This document shows, piece after piece, positions 53,182 through 61,722 of a DNA stretch of 64,000 nt. The first letter of the stretch is position 1. Every line of letters starts with the position of its first letter. The notes below the pieces were generated by a model. It was not told the origin of the DNA. It searched no databases and saw only the letters and a list, made by a program, of their open reading frames with translations. A program made the translations under genes and the position numbers. Source of the stretch: an uncultured Piscirickettsiaceae bacterium (GTDB lineage Bacteria > Pseudomonadota > Gammaproteobacteria > Methylococcales > Cycloclasticaceae); contig CAJXSK010000002.1 in the NCBI GenBank assembly GCA_913061075.1, positions 186,001 to 250,000 of the forward strand, written 5' to 3'.

Positions 53182-54903
53182 ATGAACGATAAAACCCCAC
53201 AAGAACTTTTTGAAAGAATGGCTAGCAAAGGCCAAGGTATGTTCAAAGATTTCTCAAAAAATGAGTCACACGAAATGATGTCTCAGCTAGGCAACTCGTG
53301 GAATACCATCATGTCACGCGCAATGGAAAGCCCTGAAGAATGGGTTAAAACCATGTCTGGGTTTTATCAAGACCAGTTTAACCTTTGGGTGAATATGTTT
53401 AACCCTGCTAGCGAATCAGCTGTAAAACCTGCACGCGGTGACCGTCGTTTTTCTGGCGACGAGTGGGAAGAAAGCCCCGTTCATAATTATTTGAAACAGT
53501 CTTACTTATTATCTAGCCGTTGGATGACTGGCATGATTAGTGACTCAACATTGGATGATGCGAGCAAAGCTAAATGTGATTTTTACACACGCCAATTTAT
53601 TGATGCAATGTCTCCATCTAACTTTGCGTTAACAAATCCTGAAGTACTCAAAGAAACCGTAGAAACTAAAGGCCAAAATTTGATGAATGGCCTTGAGAAT
53701 TTGATGAAAGACATGGATAAAGGCAGTATCACCATGACGGATGAATCTGCGTTTACGTTAGGTGAAAATATTGCGACAACACCGGGTTCAGTTGTATTTG
53801 AAAATAAGATGATCCAATTGGTTCATTTTAAGCCTATGACTAAAAAGGTTAATGAACGCCCTATTATTATTGTCCCTCCTTGTATTAATAAATATTATAT
53901 TCTTGATTTATCAGAACATAATTCATACGTTCGTTATTGCTTAGAACAGGGTAATGATGTGTACATTATTTCTTGGAGAAACCCAGACGAAACACTAGGT
54001 GATGTGACTTGGGATGAATATATCTCTGAAGGTACAATTCCTGCGATTGAAGCAGTTCAAAACATTTCAGGTGCAAAAAAAATCAATGCAGTTGCTTGGT
54101 GTATTGGCGGCACAATGTTGGCAACAACGATGTCTGTATTGGCGTCAAAACGTAAAAAACCAATTGCTTGCGCAACGTTCTTTACAACCTTATTAGATTT
54201 CTCCGATCCAGGTGAGTTGGGTGTGTTTATTGATGAATCTCAAGTTAAACAACATGAGCATAAATTAAAAGAAGGCGGCGTGATGCCAGGCAAACAGCTA
54301 GCTTCAACGTTTGCAATGCTACGTGCGAATGATTTGATTTGGAGCTATGTTGTTAATAACTACCTTAAAGGTAAAACACCACCTCCATTCGATATCCTTT
54401 ATTGGAATGGTGATTCAACAAACATGACATCTGCCATGTACACATGGTATTTGCGTAATATGTATTTAGAAAACAACCTAGCAAAACCAGGCGGCGTTGA
54501 GTTATGTGGCGTTAAAGTTGATTTAGGTAAAATTGATTGCCCTGTGTACTTCTTATCAGCGATTGAAGATCACATTGCACCGTGGAAAACCACATTTATT
54601 GGTACAGAGCTTGTTAAAGGTCCGGTTGAATTTGTTCTGGCTGCTAGTGGCCATGTTGCGGGTGTTATTAACCCTGCGAATAAAAACAAACGTCACTTCT
54701 GGGTTGAAGGCGAATTAGGCAAGGGCGATGAAAAATGGTTGGAAACTGCAACTGAGGTACCAGGTAGCTGGTGGCCACACTGGGATAAATGGTTAAAAGC
54801 ACAAGGCGGAAAAATGATTGATGCGCCTAAAGAGCTTGGCAACAAAGACTATGCTGAACTTGAACCAGCGCCAGGTTCATTTGTAATGGCAAAAGCTTCT
54901 TAA
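53182..54903 (+). CDS. phaC: PhaC, class I polyhydroxyalkanoate synthase
   Basis: Polymerises 3-hydroxyacyl-CoA into polyhydroxyalkanoate granules. The 573 residues contain the alpha/beta-hydrolase core with the lipase-like box WCIGGT and nucleophile C307, the aspartate D463 in IEDHIAPW, and H491 in SGHVAGVINP. Class I length and lack of a phaE partner fit a short-chain enzyme. No phaB reductase or phaP phasin is adjacent; a thiolase is found at 58.3 kb. It has its own promoter and a strong terminator follows. Confidence 0.95.
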   Translation: MNDKTPQELFERMASKGQGMFKDFSKNESHEMMSQLGNSWNTIMSRAMESPEEWVKTMSGFYQDQFNLWVNMFNPASESAVKPARGDRRFSGDEWEESPVHNYLKQSYLLSSRWMTGMISDSTLDDASKAKCDFYTRQFIDAMSPSNFALTNPEVLKETVETKGQNLMNGLENLMKDMDKGSITMTDESAFTLGENIATTPGSVVFENKMIQLVHFKPMTKKVNERPIIIVPPCINKYYILDLSEHNSYVRYCLEQGNDVYIISWRNPDETLGDVTWDEYISEGTIPAIEAVQNISGAKKINAVAWCIGGTMLATTMSVLASKRKKPIACATFFTTLLDFSDPGELGVFIDESQVKQHEHKLKEGGVMPGKQLASTFAMLRANDLIWSYVVNNYLKGKTPPPFDILYWNGDSTNMTSAMYTWYLRNMYLENNLAKPGGVELCGVKVDLGKIDCPVYFLSAIEDHIAPWKTTFIGTELVKGPVEFVLAASGHVAGVINPANKNKRHFWVEGELGKGDEKWLETATEVPGSWWPHWDKWLKAQGGKMIDAPKELGNKDYAELEPAPGSFVMAKAS

Positions 54904-54920
54904 AACGTTTAGTTAGTTTA

Positions 54921-54949
54921 AAAAGGCCTGTTTATCAGGCCTTTTTTTT
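54921..54949 (+). terminator. Rho-independent terminator after phaC
   Basis: Arms AAAAGGCCTG (54921-54930) and CAGGCCTTTT (54936-54945) pair over ten bases around a five-base loop, followed by more T. It lies 17 bases after the phaC stop. Confidence 0.88.
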
Positions 54950-54991
54950 GCAATAAAGAAATGACTCCGCAGCAAATAAATATTTTAAAAT

Positions 54992-55192
54992 ATGGCTATG
55001 AAATCGCCTTGTATAAGAATGTGCACCCTTAATGAAAATGATGTTTGTTTGGGGTGTGGGCGGCTGTTAAACGAAATTACGTCGTGGACATCGTATTCTG
55101 ATCAGAAACGACAAGCCTTACTGTTGTTATGCAACGAAAGAAAACGTTCGTTAGGGTGCCATTCAATAGAGGTTGGCAAGAATAGTAAATAA
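54992..55192 (+). CDS. DUF1289 family small cysteine-rich protein
   Basis: A 66-residue protein with the DUF1289 pattern: KSPCIRMCTLNENDVCLGCGR, four cysteines spaced as C7, C11, C19 and C22 (from ATG 54992). These suggest a zinc or Fe-S site. A second in-frame ATG at 54998 could be used and would start MKSPC. The function of the family is unknown. It follows the phaC terminator and precedes the DUF6394 gene by about 80 bases. Confidence 0.7.
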   Translation: MAMKSPCIRMCTLNENDVCLGCGRLLNEITSWTSYSDQKRQALLLLCNERKRSLGCHSIEVGKNSK

Positions 55193-55273
55193 GAAACAGG
55201 CATATTAACTGTTGCTAACGAGAGAGAGAACGGTACACTTCTACAAAAGAATTAATTCAATAAGGGGTTGGAT

Positions 55274-55657
55274 ATGAATGCCGAAAAAGTCGTCTTTAGT
55301 TTTGTTATCGTGCTGGCGTTAACGTTAAATTTTGGTTTTTTTATGGGGGAAATGGAAGACCCAACTCACCATAATGTTTATGAATTGTTTGCGACAATTT
55401 TCGTGAATTTTCTTGCAACAGCGCTTAAACTCGGCGATAGAACCCAAGTTGGTGCTGTTTTATTATCAACTAGTCTGGTCGCTAATCTACAGCTTGTAGC
55501 TGCAGCATCAGTTTGGGGCTATGTTGAGCATGTGTCTGGCACAGGACTTACGCCAGAAAACACATCTATGATGGTGTCATTAACGGGCGGAGCGTTAATC
55601 GCAAACGTTGTGTCTGTAGTGATGTTGGTATCTGATACATTAATGTCGAGAAGGTAA
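55274..55657 (+). CDS. DUF6394-like membrane protein paired with a K+ channel
   Basis: A 127-residue membrane protein with three or four hydrophobic helices and a conserved-looking GFFMGEMEDPTHHNVYELF opening, then NFLATALKLGDRTQVGA. This matches my recollection of the DUF6394 family. I chose ATG 55274, seven bases after AAGGGG; a TTG at 55268 adds two residues. It lies 15 bases before the potassium channel gene, so the two are likely co-transcribed and may form a complex. No direct function is known. Confidence 0.7.
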   Translation: MNAEKVVFSFVIVLALTLNFGFFMGEMEDPTHHNVYELFATIFVNFLATALKLGDRTQVGAVLLSTSLVANLQLVAAASVWGYVEHVSGTGLTPENTSMMVSLTGGALIANVVSVVMLVSDTLMSRR

Positions 55658-55672
55658 TAGGCAGCTATAGCT

Positions 55673-57406
55673 ATGCCTGCCCATCAACTAGATAGAGTTT
55701 CTTTTATCGTTTTACGCCATATGCGTATACCGATTATTGTGTTGGTGTGTGTTTATGCTGTCTGTATTTTAGGTATGGTCTTGGTGCAGGGATTACCCGA
55801 TGCGCAAGGTAACGTAACCCATATGTCGTTTTTCCATGCGTATTATTTCTTGGCCTATACGGCTACGACGACGGGGTTCGGTGAATTACCAGGTGAATTT
55901 AGTAATGCACAAAGAATGTGGGCAGTTGTTTGCTTATATATTAGTGTTGTTACTTGGTTGTACGCAGTGGGCAAAATTATCGGCCTAATAAAAAACCCAC
56001 ACTTACAATCTGCTATTAGTGAGGCACGTTTTGCTCGTGCAGTAGCTAAAAAGAAACAGGATTATTATATTGTTTGTGGCTTTGGAGATACGGGCAGTCT
56101 TTTATTGCGCGGGTTGGACGATGCAGGCTTATCAACGGTTGTGCTTGAGTCAAACGATGAACGTATTAAAGCGCTGGACCTAAGAGATTATAAATCTAAA
56201 GTATTAGGGCTATGTGCTGATGCAACAAACCCCCGTTTTTTGTTAGATGCAGGCATCGAAAATGAAAAGTGTATTGGCGTTTTAATCCTTTCAAATGATG
56301 AGCACGCCAACCTTAAGGTGGCGATTTCAGCAAGGGTGTTAAGGCCGGGTCTGAAAATCATTTGCCGTTCATCGTCTTCGGAAAATGAAAGCGAAATTCT
56401 TGCCATTGGTGGTGATATCCATGTCGTAGACCCGTTTCGTGTATTCGCTAGCTATTTAAGTATGATGATTTATAACCCAACCATTCAGACTATAAATGAA
56501 TGGGTGTCGGGCTCTCCGGGCGCGGTGTTAGATCATAATATTTGCCCATTAAAAGGGGGGAAGTGGATTTTGTGCGGACACGGTCGAATGGGGCGTATTG
56601 TTTATAAGAAACTAACTGAAAAAAACATTGATGTTACCGTTGTAGAACCATTGGTAGAGAACATTGAAGATATTGCGGAGCATGCAATATTAGGTAGGGG
56701 CAATCTAGAAAATTTAAAAAAAGCAGGCTTAAGAGACTGCGTAGGCTTAATCGCTGGCACAGGAGATGACACGTTCAACTTAAGCATGATTCACCAAGCG
56801 AACAGGGTGAATCCATCGCTATTCTCTTTGGTTAGGCAAAATCAACATACAAATGAAGTGTTGTTTAAAAGAGCGAATGTTGATTACACCATGCAGCCAA
56901 GTTTAGTTATTGCACGAATGGTGCTCTTTTCGTTAACAGCGCCATTGCTAAAGCCATTTTTTAGTCATTTACGTCTTTTATATGAAAACGAACCCTCGAA
57001 GTTAGCGGATATTACTAACCGACTAGCCTCAGAAGTGGGTGGTGAGTGTCCGGTTGTTAAAACATATAAAATCACACAGACAAGTGCTCGGGCTGTATAC
57101 CAAAAGCTATTTCAACAAACAGCAGTGAAACTGGGGGATATTTGTCGGGATCCTGCCATACAAATAGAACATTTAAACCTTGTTGTCATAGTGCATAAAA
57201 GGGGTAAAACAATAAAAGTAATGCCGCCGCATGCTGTAGAGCTAATGGCTGAAGATGAATTGCTTGTTTGTATGCGGTCAGACCAAAAGGCCTTATTTGA
57301 AGCAAACATCAACAATCACCATGTGTTGGATTATTTGCTAACCGGCGTTGAGCCGGCTAGAGGTGCTTTTTTTAGGTGGTTAGAACAAAAGGAATGGGTA
57401 CGGTGA
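55673..57406 (+). CDS. Two-helix potassium channel with two RCK (TrkA-N/TrkA-C) modules
   Basis: A 577-residue channel protein. Residues 20-105 form two membrane helices flanking a pore loop with the filter TTTGFG (65-70), the typical K+ filter in a TVGFG/TTGFG variant. The cytoplasmic part has two RCK units, the first with GFGDTG at 136-141, the second with GHGRMG at 302-307, both NAD-binding-type motifs, and C-terminal TrkA-C segments ending in MAEDELLVCMRS. Such channels are gated by nucleotides or ions bound to RCK rings. One polypeptide thus holds both the RCK copies that form the usual heterodimer. It follows the DUF6394 gene closely. Confidence 0.86.
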   Translation: MPAHQLDRVSFIVLRHMRIPIIVLVCVYAVCILGMVLVQGLPDAQGNVTHMSFFHAYYFLAYTATTTGFGELPGEFSNAQRMWAVVCLYISVVTWLYAVGKIIGLIKNPHLQSAISEARFARAVAKKKQDYYIVCGFGDTGSLLLRGLDDAGLSTVVLESNDERIKALDLRDYKSKVLGLCADATNPRFLLDAGIENEKCIGVLILSNDEHANLKVAISARVLRPGLKIICRSSSSENESEILAIGGDIHVVDPFRVFASYLSMMIYNPTIQTINEWVSGSPGAVLDHNICPLKGGKWILCGHGRMGRIVYKKLTEKNIDVTVVEPLVENIEDIAEHAILGRGNLENLKKAGLRDCVGLIAGTGDDTFNLSMIHQANRVNPSLFSLVRQNQHTNEVLFKRANVDYTMQPSLVIARMVLFSLTAPLLKPFFSHLRLLYENEPSKLADITNRLASEVGGECPVVKTYKITQTSARAVYQKLFQQTAVKLGDICRDPAIQIEHLNLVVIVHKRGKTIKVMPPHAVELMAEDELLVCMRSDQKALFEANINNHHVLDYLLTGVEPARGAFFRWLEQKEWVR

Positions 57407-57412
57407 GCACGT

Positions 57413-58261
57413 TTACTGGTTTTGTTGTAACCAATGTTTAACTAGTTGTATATCATTTTCATTCATTAGCGCGGGTGCGTGAGCAGTATTAGGAATGGTA
57501 ATTAATTGTGCTTTAGGGCCAGTGGTTAACATTTTGGTTGCTATATCCGGCATTAGAAGGTCAGAGTTTTCTCCTTTTATAACTAAAGTGGGTTGAGTTA
57601 TTACGTCCCAAACAGGCCATAAGTTGATGTCCTCTAATGGCTTATCCATAAATACTTTGGATATATCTGGGTCATAATTGAGGGTGAATTGGCCATCTTC
57701 TAACGTACGTTGCCCATATGTCAGCATATTGCTCCATTGTTGTTCAGTTAATTCGCCAAAGCCAGCATAAACAGTGCGTATGTATGCGCCGAGTTCTTCG
57801 GAGGTATCGAAAGAAGGCTGTTGCCCAACGTATTCCGCGATACGCCTTAATGCTTCTTTTGGTAAGTAGGGTCCAACATCGTTAATGATAAGTTTTTTGA
57901 TGGGTGAATTTGGCATAGCGGCTAACGCCATGCCCAATAAACCGCCCATTGATGTGCCAAGCCAATCGACTTTTTCAACGCCAGCTCTAGCGATAACCAT
58001 TAACGCATCAACGGTATATTGGTTGTAATCGTAGGCTATTTTATTGGCCAACCAATCACTTTCGCCACGGCCAGGTAGGTCAAAACAAATAATCCGGTAG
58101 GTGTCAGAAAGCTTTTCTGCCAGAAGATCAAAGTCATGCTTGTTGCGGGTTAAGCCATGCGAGCATATCAACACATTGGGGTTATTCTCATCACCCCATT
58201 CGAGGTACGCCAATTTATGTAACCCGCCGATAGAACAGCTTGTGATGTATTTGGTTTCCAT
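57413..58261 (-). CDS. Alpha/beta-hydrolase family protein
   Basis: A 282-residue hydrolase. The fold is clear from LICSHGLTRNKHDF, FDLPGRGESDW and the nucleophile elbow GTSMGG (S104). Candidate acid and histidine are D234 in ENSDLL and H261 in PNTAHAP. No membrane segment is seen, so it is cytoplasmic. Substrate unknown; a role in PHA or ester metabolism is only suggested by phaC and the thiolase nearby. I chose ATG 58261 with CTGGAAAC ahead; an ATG at 58321 would add 20 residues. It is divergent from the thiolase gene, the 80-base gap holding a candidate promoter. Confidence 0.85.
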   Translation of the reverse strand: METKYITSCSIGGLHKLAYLEWGDENNPNVLICSHGLTRNKHDFDLLAEKLSDTYRIICFDLPGRGESDWLANKIAYDYNQYTVDALMVIARAGVEKVDWLGTSMGGLLGMALAAMPNSPIKKLIINDVGPYLPKEALRRIAEYVGQQPSFDTSEELGAYIRTVYAGFGELTEQQWSNMLTYGQRTLEDGQFTLNYDPDISKVFMDKPLEDINLWPVWDVITQPTLVIKGENSDLLMPDIATKMLTTGPKAQLITIPNTAHAPALMNENDIQLVKHWLQQNQ

Positions 58262-58271
58262 GATGTTTCCA

Positions 58272-58300
58272 GTGACTTTTTGTTGCAACGCAACTATAAT
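58272..58300 (+). promoter_or_regulatory. Candidate thiolase promoter
   Basis: GTGACT (58272-58277) and a perfect TATAAT (58295-58300) are 17 bases apart, and the leader runs about 45 bases to the ATG at 58345 with a CGGAGAG ribosome-binding site. A GTTGCAAC palindrome lies between the boxes at 58282-58289. Confidence 0.45.
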
Positions 58301-58344
58301 AATTTGGTTGTACTCAAGCATAACCTAATTTAACGGAGAGAAAC

Positions 58345-59532
58345 ATGAGTGGAGTAAGAGAAGTTGTTGCACTAAGCGCTGTTAGAACTGCTATTGGTGA
58401 TTTTGGTGGAAGTTTAAAGTCTGTTGCACCTAGTGCATTGGCAGCTATTACACTAAAAGAAAGTGTTGCTAGAGCAGGCATTGAGCCAGCTGAAGTTGGC
58501 ATGGTTGTTATGGGTACAGTAATACCTGAAGAAGAAAGAGCGCCTTATACATCTCGTGTGGCTCAAATTGAAGCTGGTATTCCGTGCGAAACATCAAACG
58601 TAGCGGTTAACCGTTTATGCGGTAGTGGTATGCAAGCAATTGTTGATGCGGCTCAAGGCATTATGCTAGGCGATTATGACGTGGCGATAGGTGCTGGTGT
58701 TGAATCTATGAGTAACGCACTTTATGCATTACCTGGCGCGCGTTGGGGTCAAAAAATGGGTGCAGGCCAAATGATTGATCTTATGATTTCTGCGCTAACA
58801 GATCCGTTCGGCACAGGTCATATGGGTATGACTGCTGAAAATTTAGCGGATAAATACAATGTATCTCGTGAAGACCAAGATGCATTAGCAGTAACAAGTC
58901 ACCAAAATGCAGCACGTGCACAAGCAGAAGGTCGTTTTGATACGCAAATTGTTCCTGTTGAAATGAAAACACGTAAAGGCGTTGTTGTGTTTGATAAAGA
59001 CGAACATGTTCGTGGCGATATCAGCGTTGAAAAACTTGGCGGTATGCGTCCAGCGTTCAAAAAAGACGGTTCCATTACGGCGGGTAACGCATCAGGTATT
59101 AACGATGCATCATCATCAGTGGTTTTGATGGCGAAAGATGTGGCTGAAGCACGCGGTTTAAAGCCAATGGCTAAATTGGTTGCTTATTCTCACGCAGGTG
59201 TTGCACCAGAAATTATGGGCATTGGTCCTGTTCCTGCTGTACATAAAATTCTTGCGGATACTGGCTTAAGCATTGCTGATATCGATGTATGGGAAGTAAA
59301 CGAAGCGTTTGCTGCTCAAGCATTAAGTGTGTGTCGTGAGCTTGGCCTTCCTATGGATAAAGTAAATGTTAATGGTAGTGGTATTTCTTTAGGCCACCCT
59401 ATTGGCGCTTCTGCAAACATCATCGTTGTTAAAGCATTGCACGAGTTAGAACGTGTACAAGGTAAATATGCGTTAGCTACTTTATGTATTGGTGGTGGGC
59501 AAGGTATTGCTACTTTATGGGAACGACTGTAA
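58345..59532 (+). CDS. phaA: Acetyl-CoA C-acetyltransferase (thiolase)
   Basis: Condenses two acetyl-CoA to acetoacetyl-CoA, or cleaves the latter. The 395 residues have the three catalytic motifs: acyl-accepting C92 in NRLCGSGMQ, H351 in GHPIGAS and C381 in CIGGGQG. The numbering is nearly that of the biosynthetic PhaA/ThlA thiolases. It is likely to supply acetoacetyl-CoA to the PHA pathway of the phaC gene, but fatty-acid or ketone use is also possible. No acetoacetyl-CoA reductase is in the window. It is followed by a bidirectional terminator. Confidence 0.94.
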   Translation: MSGVREVVALSAVRTAIGDFGGSLKSVAPSALAAITLKESVARAGIEPAEVGMVVMGTVIPEEERAPYTSRVAQIEAGIPCETSNVAVNRLCGSGMQAIVDAAQGIMLGDYDVAIGAGVESMSNALYALPGARWGQKMGAGQMIDLMISALTDPFGTGHMGMTAENLADKYNVSREDQDALAVTSHQNAARAQAEGRFDTQIVPVEMKTRKGVVVFDKDEHVRGDISVEKLGGMRPAFKKDGSITAGNASGINDASSSVVLMAKDVAEARGLKPMAKLVAYSHAGVAPEIMGIGPVPAVHKILADTGLSIADIDVWEVNEAFAAQALSVCRELGLPMDKVNVNGSGISLGHPIGASANIIVVKALHELERVQGKYALATLCIGGGQGIATLWERL

Positions 59533-59552
59533 TTTTACGTTTCAGATAGCAC

Positions 59553-59589
59553 AAAAAACGGGCCCTTATTATTAAGGGCCCGTTTTTTT
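59553..59589. terminator. Bidirectional terminator between the thiolase and ispH
   Basis: Arms AAAAAACGGGCCCTTA (59553-59568) and TAAGGGCCCGTTTTTT (59573-59588) pair perfectly over 16 bases around a four-base loop. The A run on one side and T run on the other make it work in both directions. It separates the thiolase (+) from ispH (-). Confidence 0.92.
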
Positions 59590-59604
59590 ATTCGCGAAAG
59601 AAAA

Positions 59605-60543
59605 TTATTTTTGCAGTGCTTTAGGTAAAGAGAAGGTCACTTTTTCTTGGATACCTTTGTTTTCAATGGCCGTTTTCCCACCCCATGCTTTAAGTTGATT
59701 GACGACGCTTTGAACTAACTCTTCAGGGGCTGATGCACCGGCCGTTACGCCAATATTGTTAATGCCTTTTAGCCAGGATTTATCAATATCTTCTGGGCCA
59801 TCAATTAAGTAGGATGCCTTTCCCATTTTTTCAGCAATTTCACTTAGCCTGTTTGAGTTTGAGCTATTGGGTGAGCCAACCACTAAAACAAGGTCGGACT
59901 TATTAGTTAAGTCTTTAACGGCATCTTGCCTGTTTTGTGTGGCGTAACAAATGTCACTTTTTTTAGGACCTGAAATATGTGGGAATTTTTCGCGTAACGC
60001 ATCAATGATAGAACTGGTGTCATCCATGGATAAGGTGGTCTGGGTGACATAAGAAAGGCCTAAATCGCTTGATATTTCTAGTTGGGATACATCGTCTGGT
60101 GATTCTACTAACTCAATGGAAACAGTAGAATTCTGTTGTTCATATCGGCCCATAGTGCCTTCTACTTCAGGGTGCCCTTTATGGCCAATAAGGACAACAC
60201 AGCGTCCTTTTTTTGCGTTGCTGATCACTTCCATATGAACCTTGGTTACAAGGGGGCAGGTAGCATCAAATACATTAAGTTGTCGGCGCTTTGCTTCATC
60301 TTCAACAGCTTTGGATACGCCATGTGCGCTAAATATCACCGTAGAATCATCAGGCACTTCATGTAATTCATCAACAAACACGGCCCCTCTTTTTTTGAGG
60401 TTTTCAACGACGAATCGGTTATGTACTACTTCATGACGAACATAAATAGGCGCGCCTAATAATTCGAGCGCTCGTTCAACAATGTCAATTGCACGGTCAA
60501 CACCGGCACAAAAACCTCGAGGGTTGGCTAATAAAATTTGCAT
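59605..60543 (-). CDS. ispH: IspH, 4-hydroxy-3-methylbut-2-enyl diphosphate reductase
   Basis: Last enzyme of the MEP isoprenoid pathway, making IPP and DMAPP, with a [4Fe-4S] centre. The 312 residues have the three iron-sulfur cysteines C12 ([12 protein letters not shown]), C96 (DATCPLV) and C199 ([10 protein letters not shown]). Histidines of the substrate site are in RHEVVHN and AHGVSKAV. The ATG lies directly after the adenosyltransferase stop, so they share a transcript. Confidence 0.97.
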   Translation of the reverse strand: MQILLANPRGFCAGVDRAIDIVERALELLGAPIYVRHEVVHNRFVVENLKKRGAVFVDELHEVPDDSTVIFSAHGVSKAVEDEAKRRQLNVFDATCPLVTKVHMEVISNAKKGRCVVLIGHKGHPEVEGTMGRYEQQNSTVSIELVESPDDVSQLEISSDLGLSYVTQTTLSMDDTSSIIDALREKFPHISGPKKSDICYATQNRQDAVKDLTNKSDLVLVVGSPNSSNSNRLSEIAEKMGKASYLIDGPEDIDKSWLKGINNIGVTAGASAPEELVQSVVNQLKAWGGKTAIENKGIQEKVTFSLPKALQK

Positions 60544-61113
60544 TTATGGTTTATTGTCTGATGGTTGCCGACGGTTTTTATCCCAAAGAATCTCATTTTG
60601 CCCGTCTTGACGAGCCAGTACTCGGCAAAGAACAAACAATAAGTCGGATAAACGATTTAGGTATTTAATAACAGGTGGGTTAATGTTTTCTTGTCGCGAT
60701 AAGCTGACTGTGTTGCGTTCAGCGCGCCGGCAGACAGTACGTGCAACGTGGCAGGTTGCCGCAGCAATATTACCACCGGGTAGGATGAACTCTTTTAAAG
60801 GTGGGAGGTCGGCATTATGTTTATCGAGTATGTTTTCTAGTAAATCAACATGGGTATTGTTAATAGCGCTATAGCCAGGAACACAAAGTTCGCTGCCTAA
60901 ATCGAATAAATCATGTTGGATATCAAGCAGCTGGTTAGCGATAAGGTCGTTATTAGTGGAAGCTATCACAAGGCCAATTTGGCTGTTTAACTCATCTACA
61001 GTACCGTAGGCTTCAACGCGTAGGGAATCTTTATCAACACGGCTACCATCGCCTAGCCCGGTTGTGCCTGAGTCACCAGTGCGGGTATATATTTTAGAAA
61101 GTCTGTGTCCCAT
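60544..61113 (-). CDS. PduO-type cobalamin adenosyltransferase
   Basis: ATP:cob(I)alamin adenosyltransferase forming coenzyme B12, PduO/CobO-type fold. The 189-residue protein opens KIYTRTGDSGTTGLGDGSRVDK, the nucleotide-binding signature of PduO-type enzymes, and then AYGTVDELNSQIG. The C-terminal CRRAERNTVSL and YLNRLSDLLFVLCR are also typical. No other cobalamin genes are close. It directly abuts ispH and follows rraA by four bases on the minus strand. Confidence 0.92.
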   Translation of the reverse strand: MGHRLSKIYTRTGDSGTTGLGDGSRVDKDSLRVEAYGTVDELNSQIGLVIASTNNDLIANQLLDIQHDLFDLGSELCVPGYSAINNTHVDLLENILDKHNADLPPLKEFILPGGNIAAATCHVARTVCRRAERNTVSLSRQENINPPVIKYLNRLSDLLFVLCRVLARQDGQNEILWDKNRRQPSDNKP

Positions 61114-61117
61114 GGGG

Positions 61118-61594
61118 TTAGATTAAACTCTCTTTTGAAAGAACGATGCCGTCTTCATCAGCGTATAAATATTCGCCAGGGTTAAATGTTGCACCGGCGA
61201 AAGTCACGGGTATGTTTTTATCTCCCCAACCTTTCTTAATGCTTTTTAATGGGTGGGTTTGTATTGCTCGAACACCAATTGGCATGTTGTTGATGTCGAC
61301 AGAGTCTCTTATGCAGCCATATACTATGACGCCAGCCCACTCATTTTTATAGCCCATTTCAGCAAGCATATCGCCGAGTAATGCACAACGTAAAGACCCA
61401 CCACCGTCGACGACTAGTACGTCTCCTGAGGATTTTTGAGATAGCATTTCACGCACCAACACATTATCTTCAAAAATTTTAACAGTCTGGATAATACCGC
61501 TAAACTGTTTGTTACCCCCGAATGATTGAAACAAAGGTGACACAACTTGAAGTGTGTCAGAAAAATCATCACAAAGATCTGCTGTTTTAAACAT
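61118..61594 (-). CDS. rraA: RraA, ribonuclease E activity regulator
   Basis: RraA binds RNase E and damps degradosome activity. The 158-residue protein has the family sequence FKTADLCDDF at the start, SSGDVLVVDGGGSLRCALLGD, VYGCIRDSVDI, GVRAIQTHPLKS and the ending GEYLYADEDGIVL. Related proteins are aldolases of the same fold, but the length and these motifs favour RraA. It heads a minus-strand run rraA-adenosyltransferase-ispH. Confidence 0.92.
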   Translation of the reverse strand: MFKTADLCDDFSDTLQVVSPLFQSFGGNKQFSGIIQTVKIFEDNVLVREMLSQKSSGDVLVVDGGGSLRCALLGDMLAEMGYKNEWAGVIVYGCIRDSVDINNMPIGVRAIQTHPLKSIKKGWGDKNIPVTFAGATFNPGEYLYADEDGIVLSKESLI

Positions 61595-61663
61595 AGTGTT
61601 TATTTTAAAGGGTGAAGTAAGCTTATTATAAACCAGTTTATTTGTATTAAAAGATAGTTTGTC

Positions 61664-61692
61664 TTGATTGGTTAGCCGGCTAACGGTATTGT
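61664..61692 (+). promoter_or_regulatory. Candidate promoter with a 14-base palindrome in its spacer
   Basis: TTGATT (61664-61669) and TATTGT (61687-61692) are 17 bases apart, each matching four of six consensus positions. The spacer holds the perfect palindrome GTTAGCCGGCTAAC (61671-61684), which a dimeric regulator could bind. It would control the lipoprotein gene at 61723. No regulator gene is adjacent. Confidence 0.45.
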
Positions 61693-61722
61693 AATTTTAT
61701 TGATTAATGTGGAGTTTGTTTA

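Noticed and set aside
55673-57406. Reading the channel gene as a TrkA potassium-uptake regulator
   Set aside because: TrkA has no membrane helices, while this protein starts with two helices and a pore loop.
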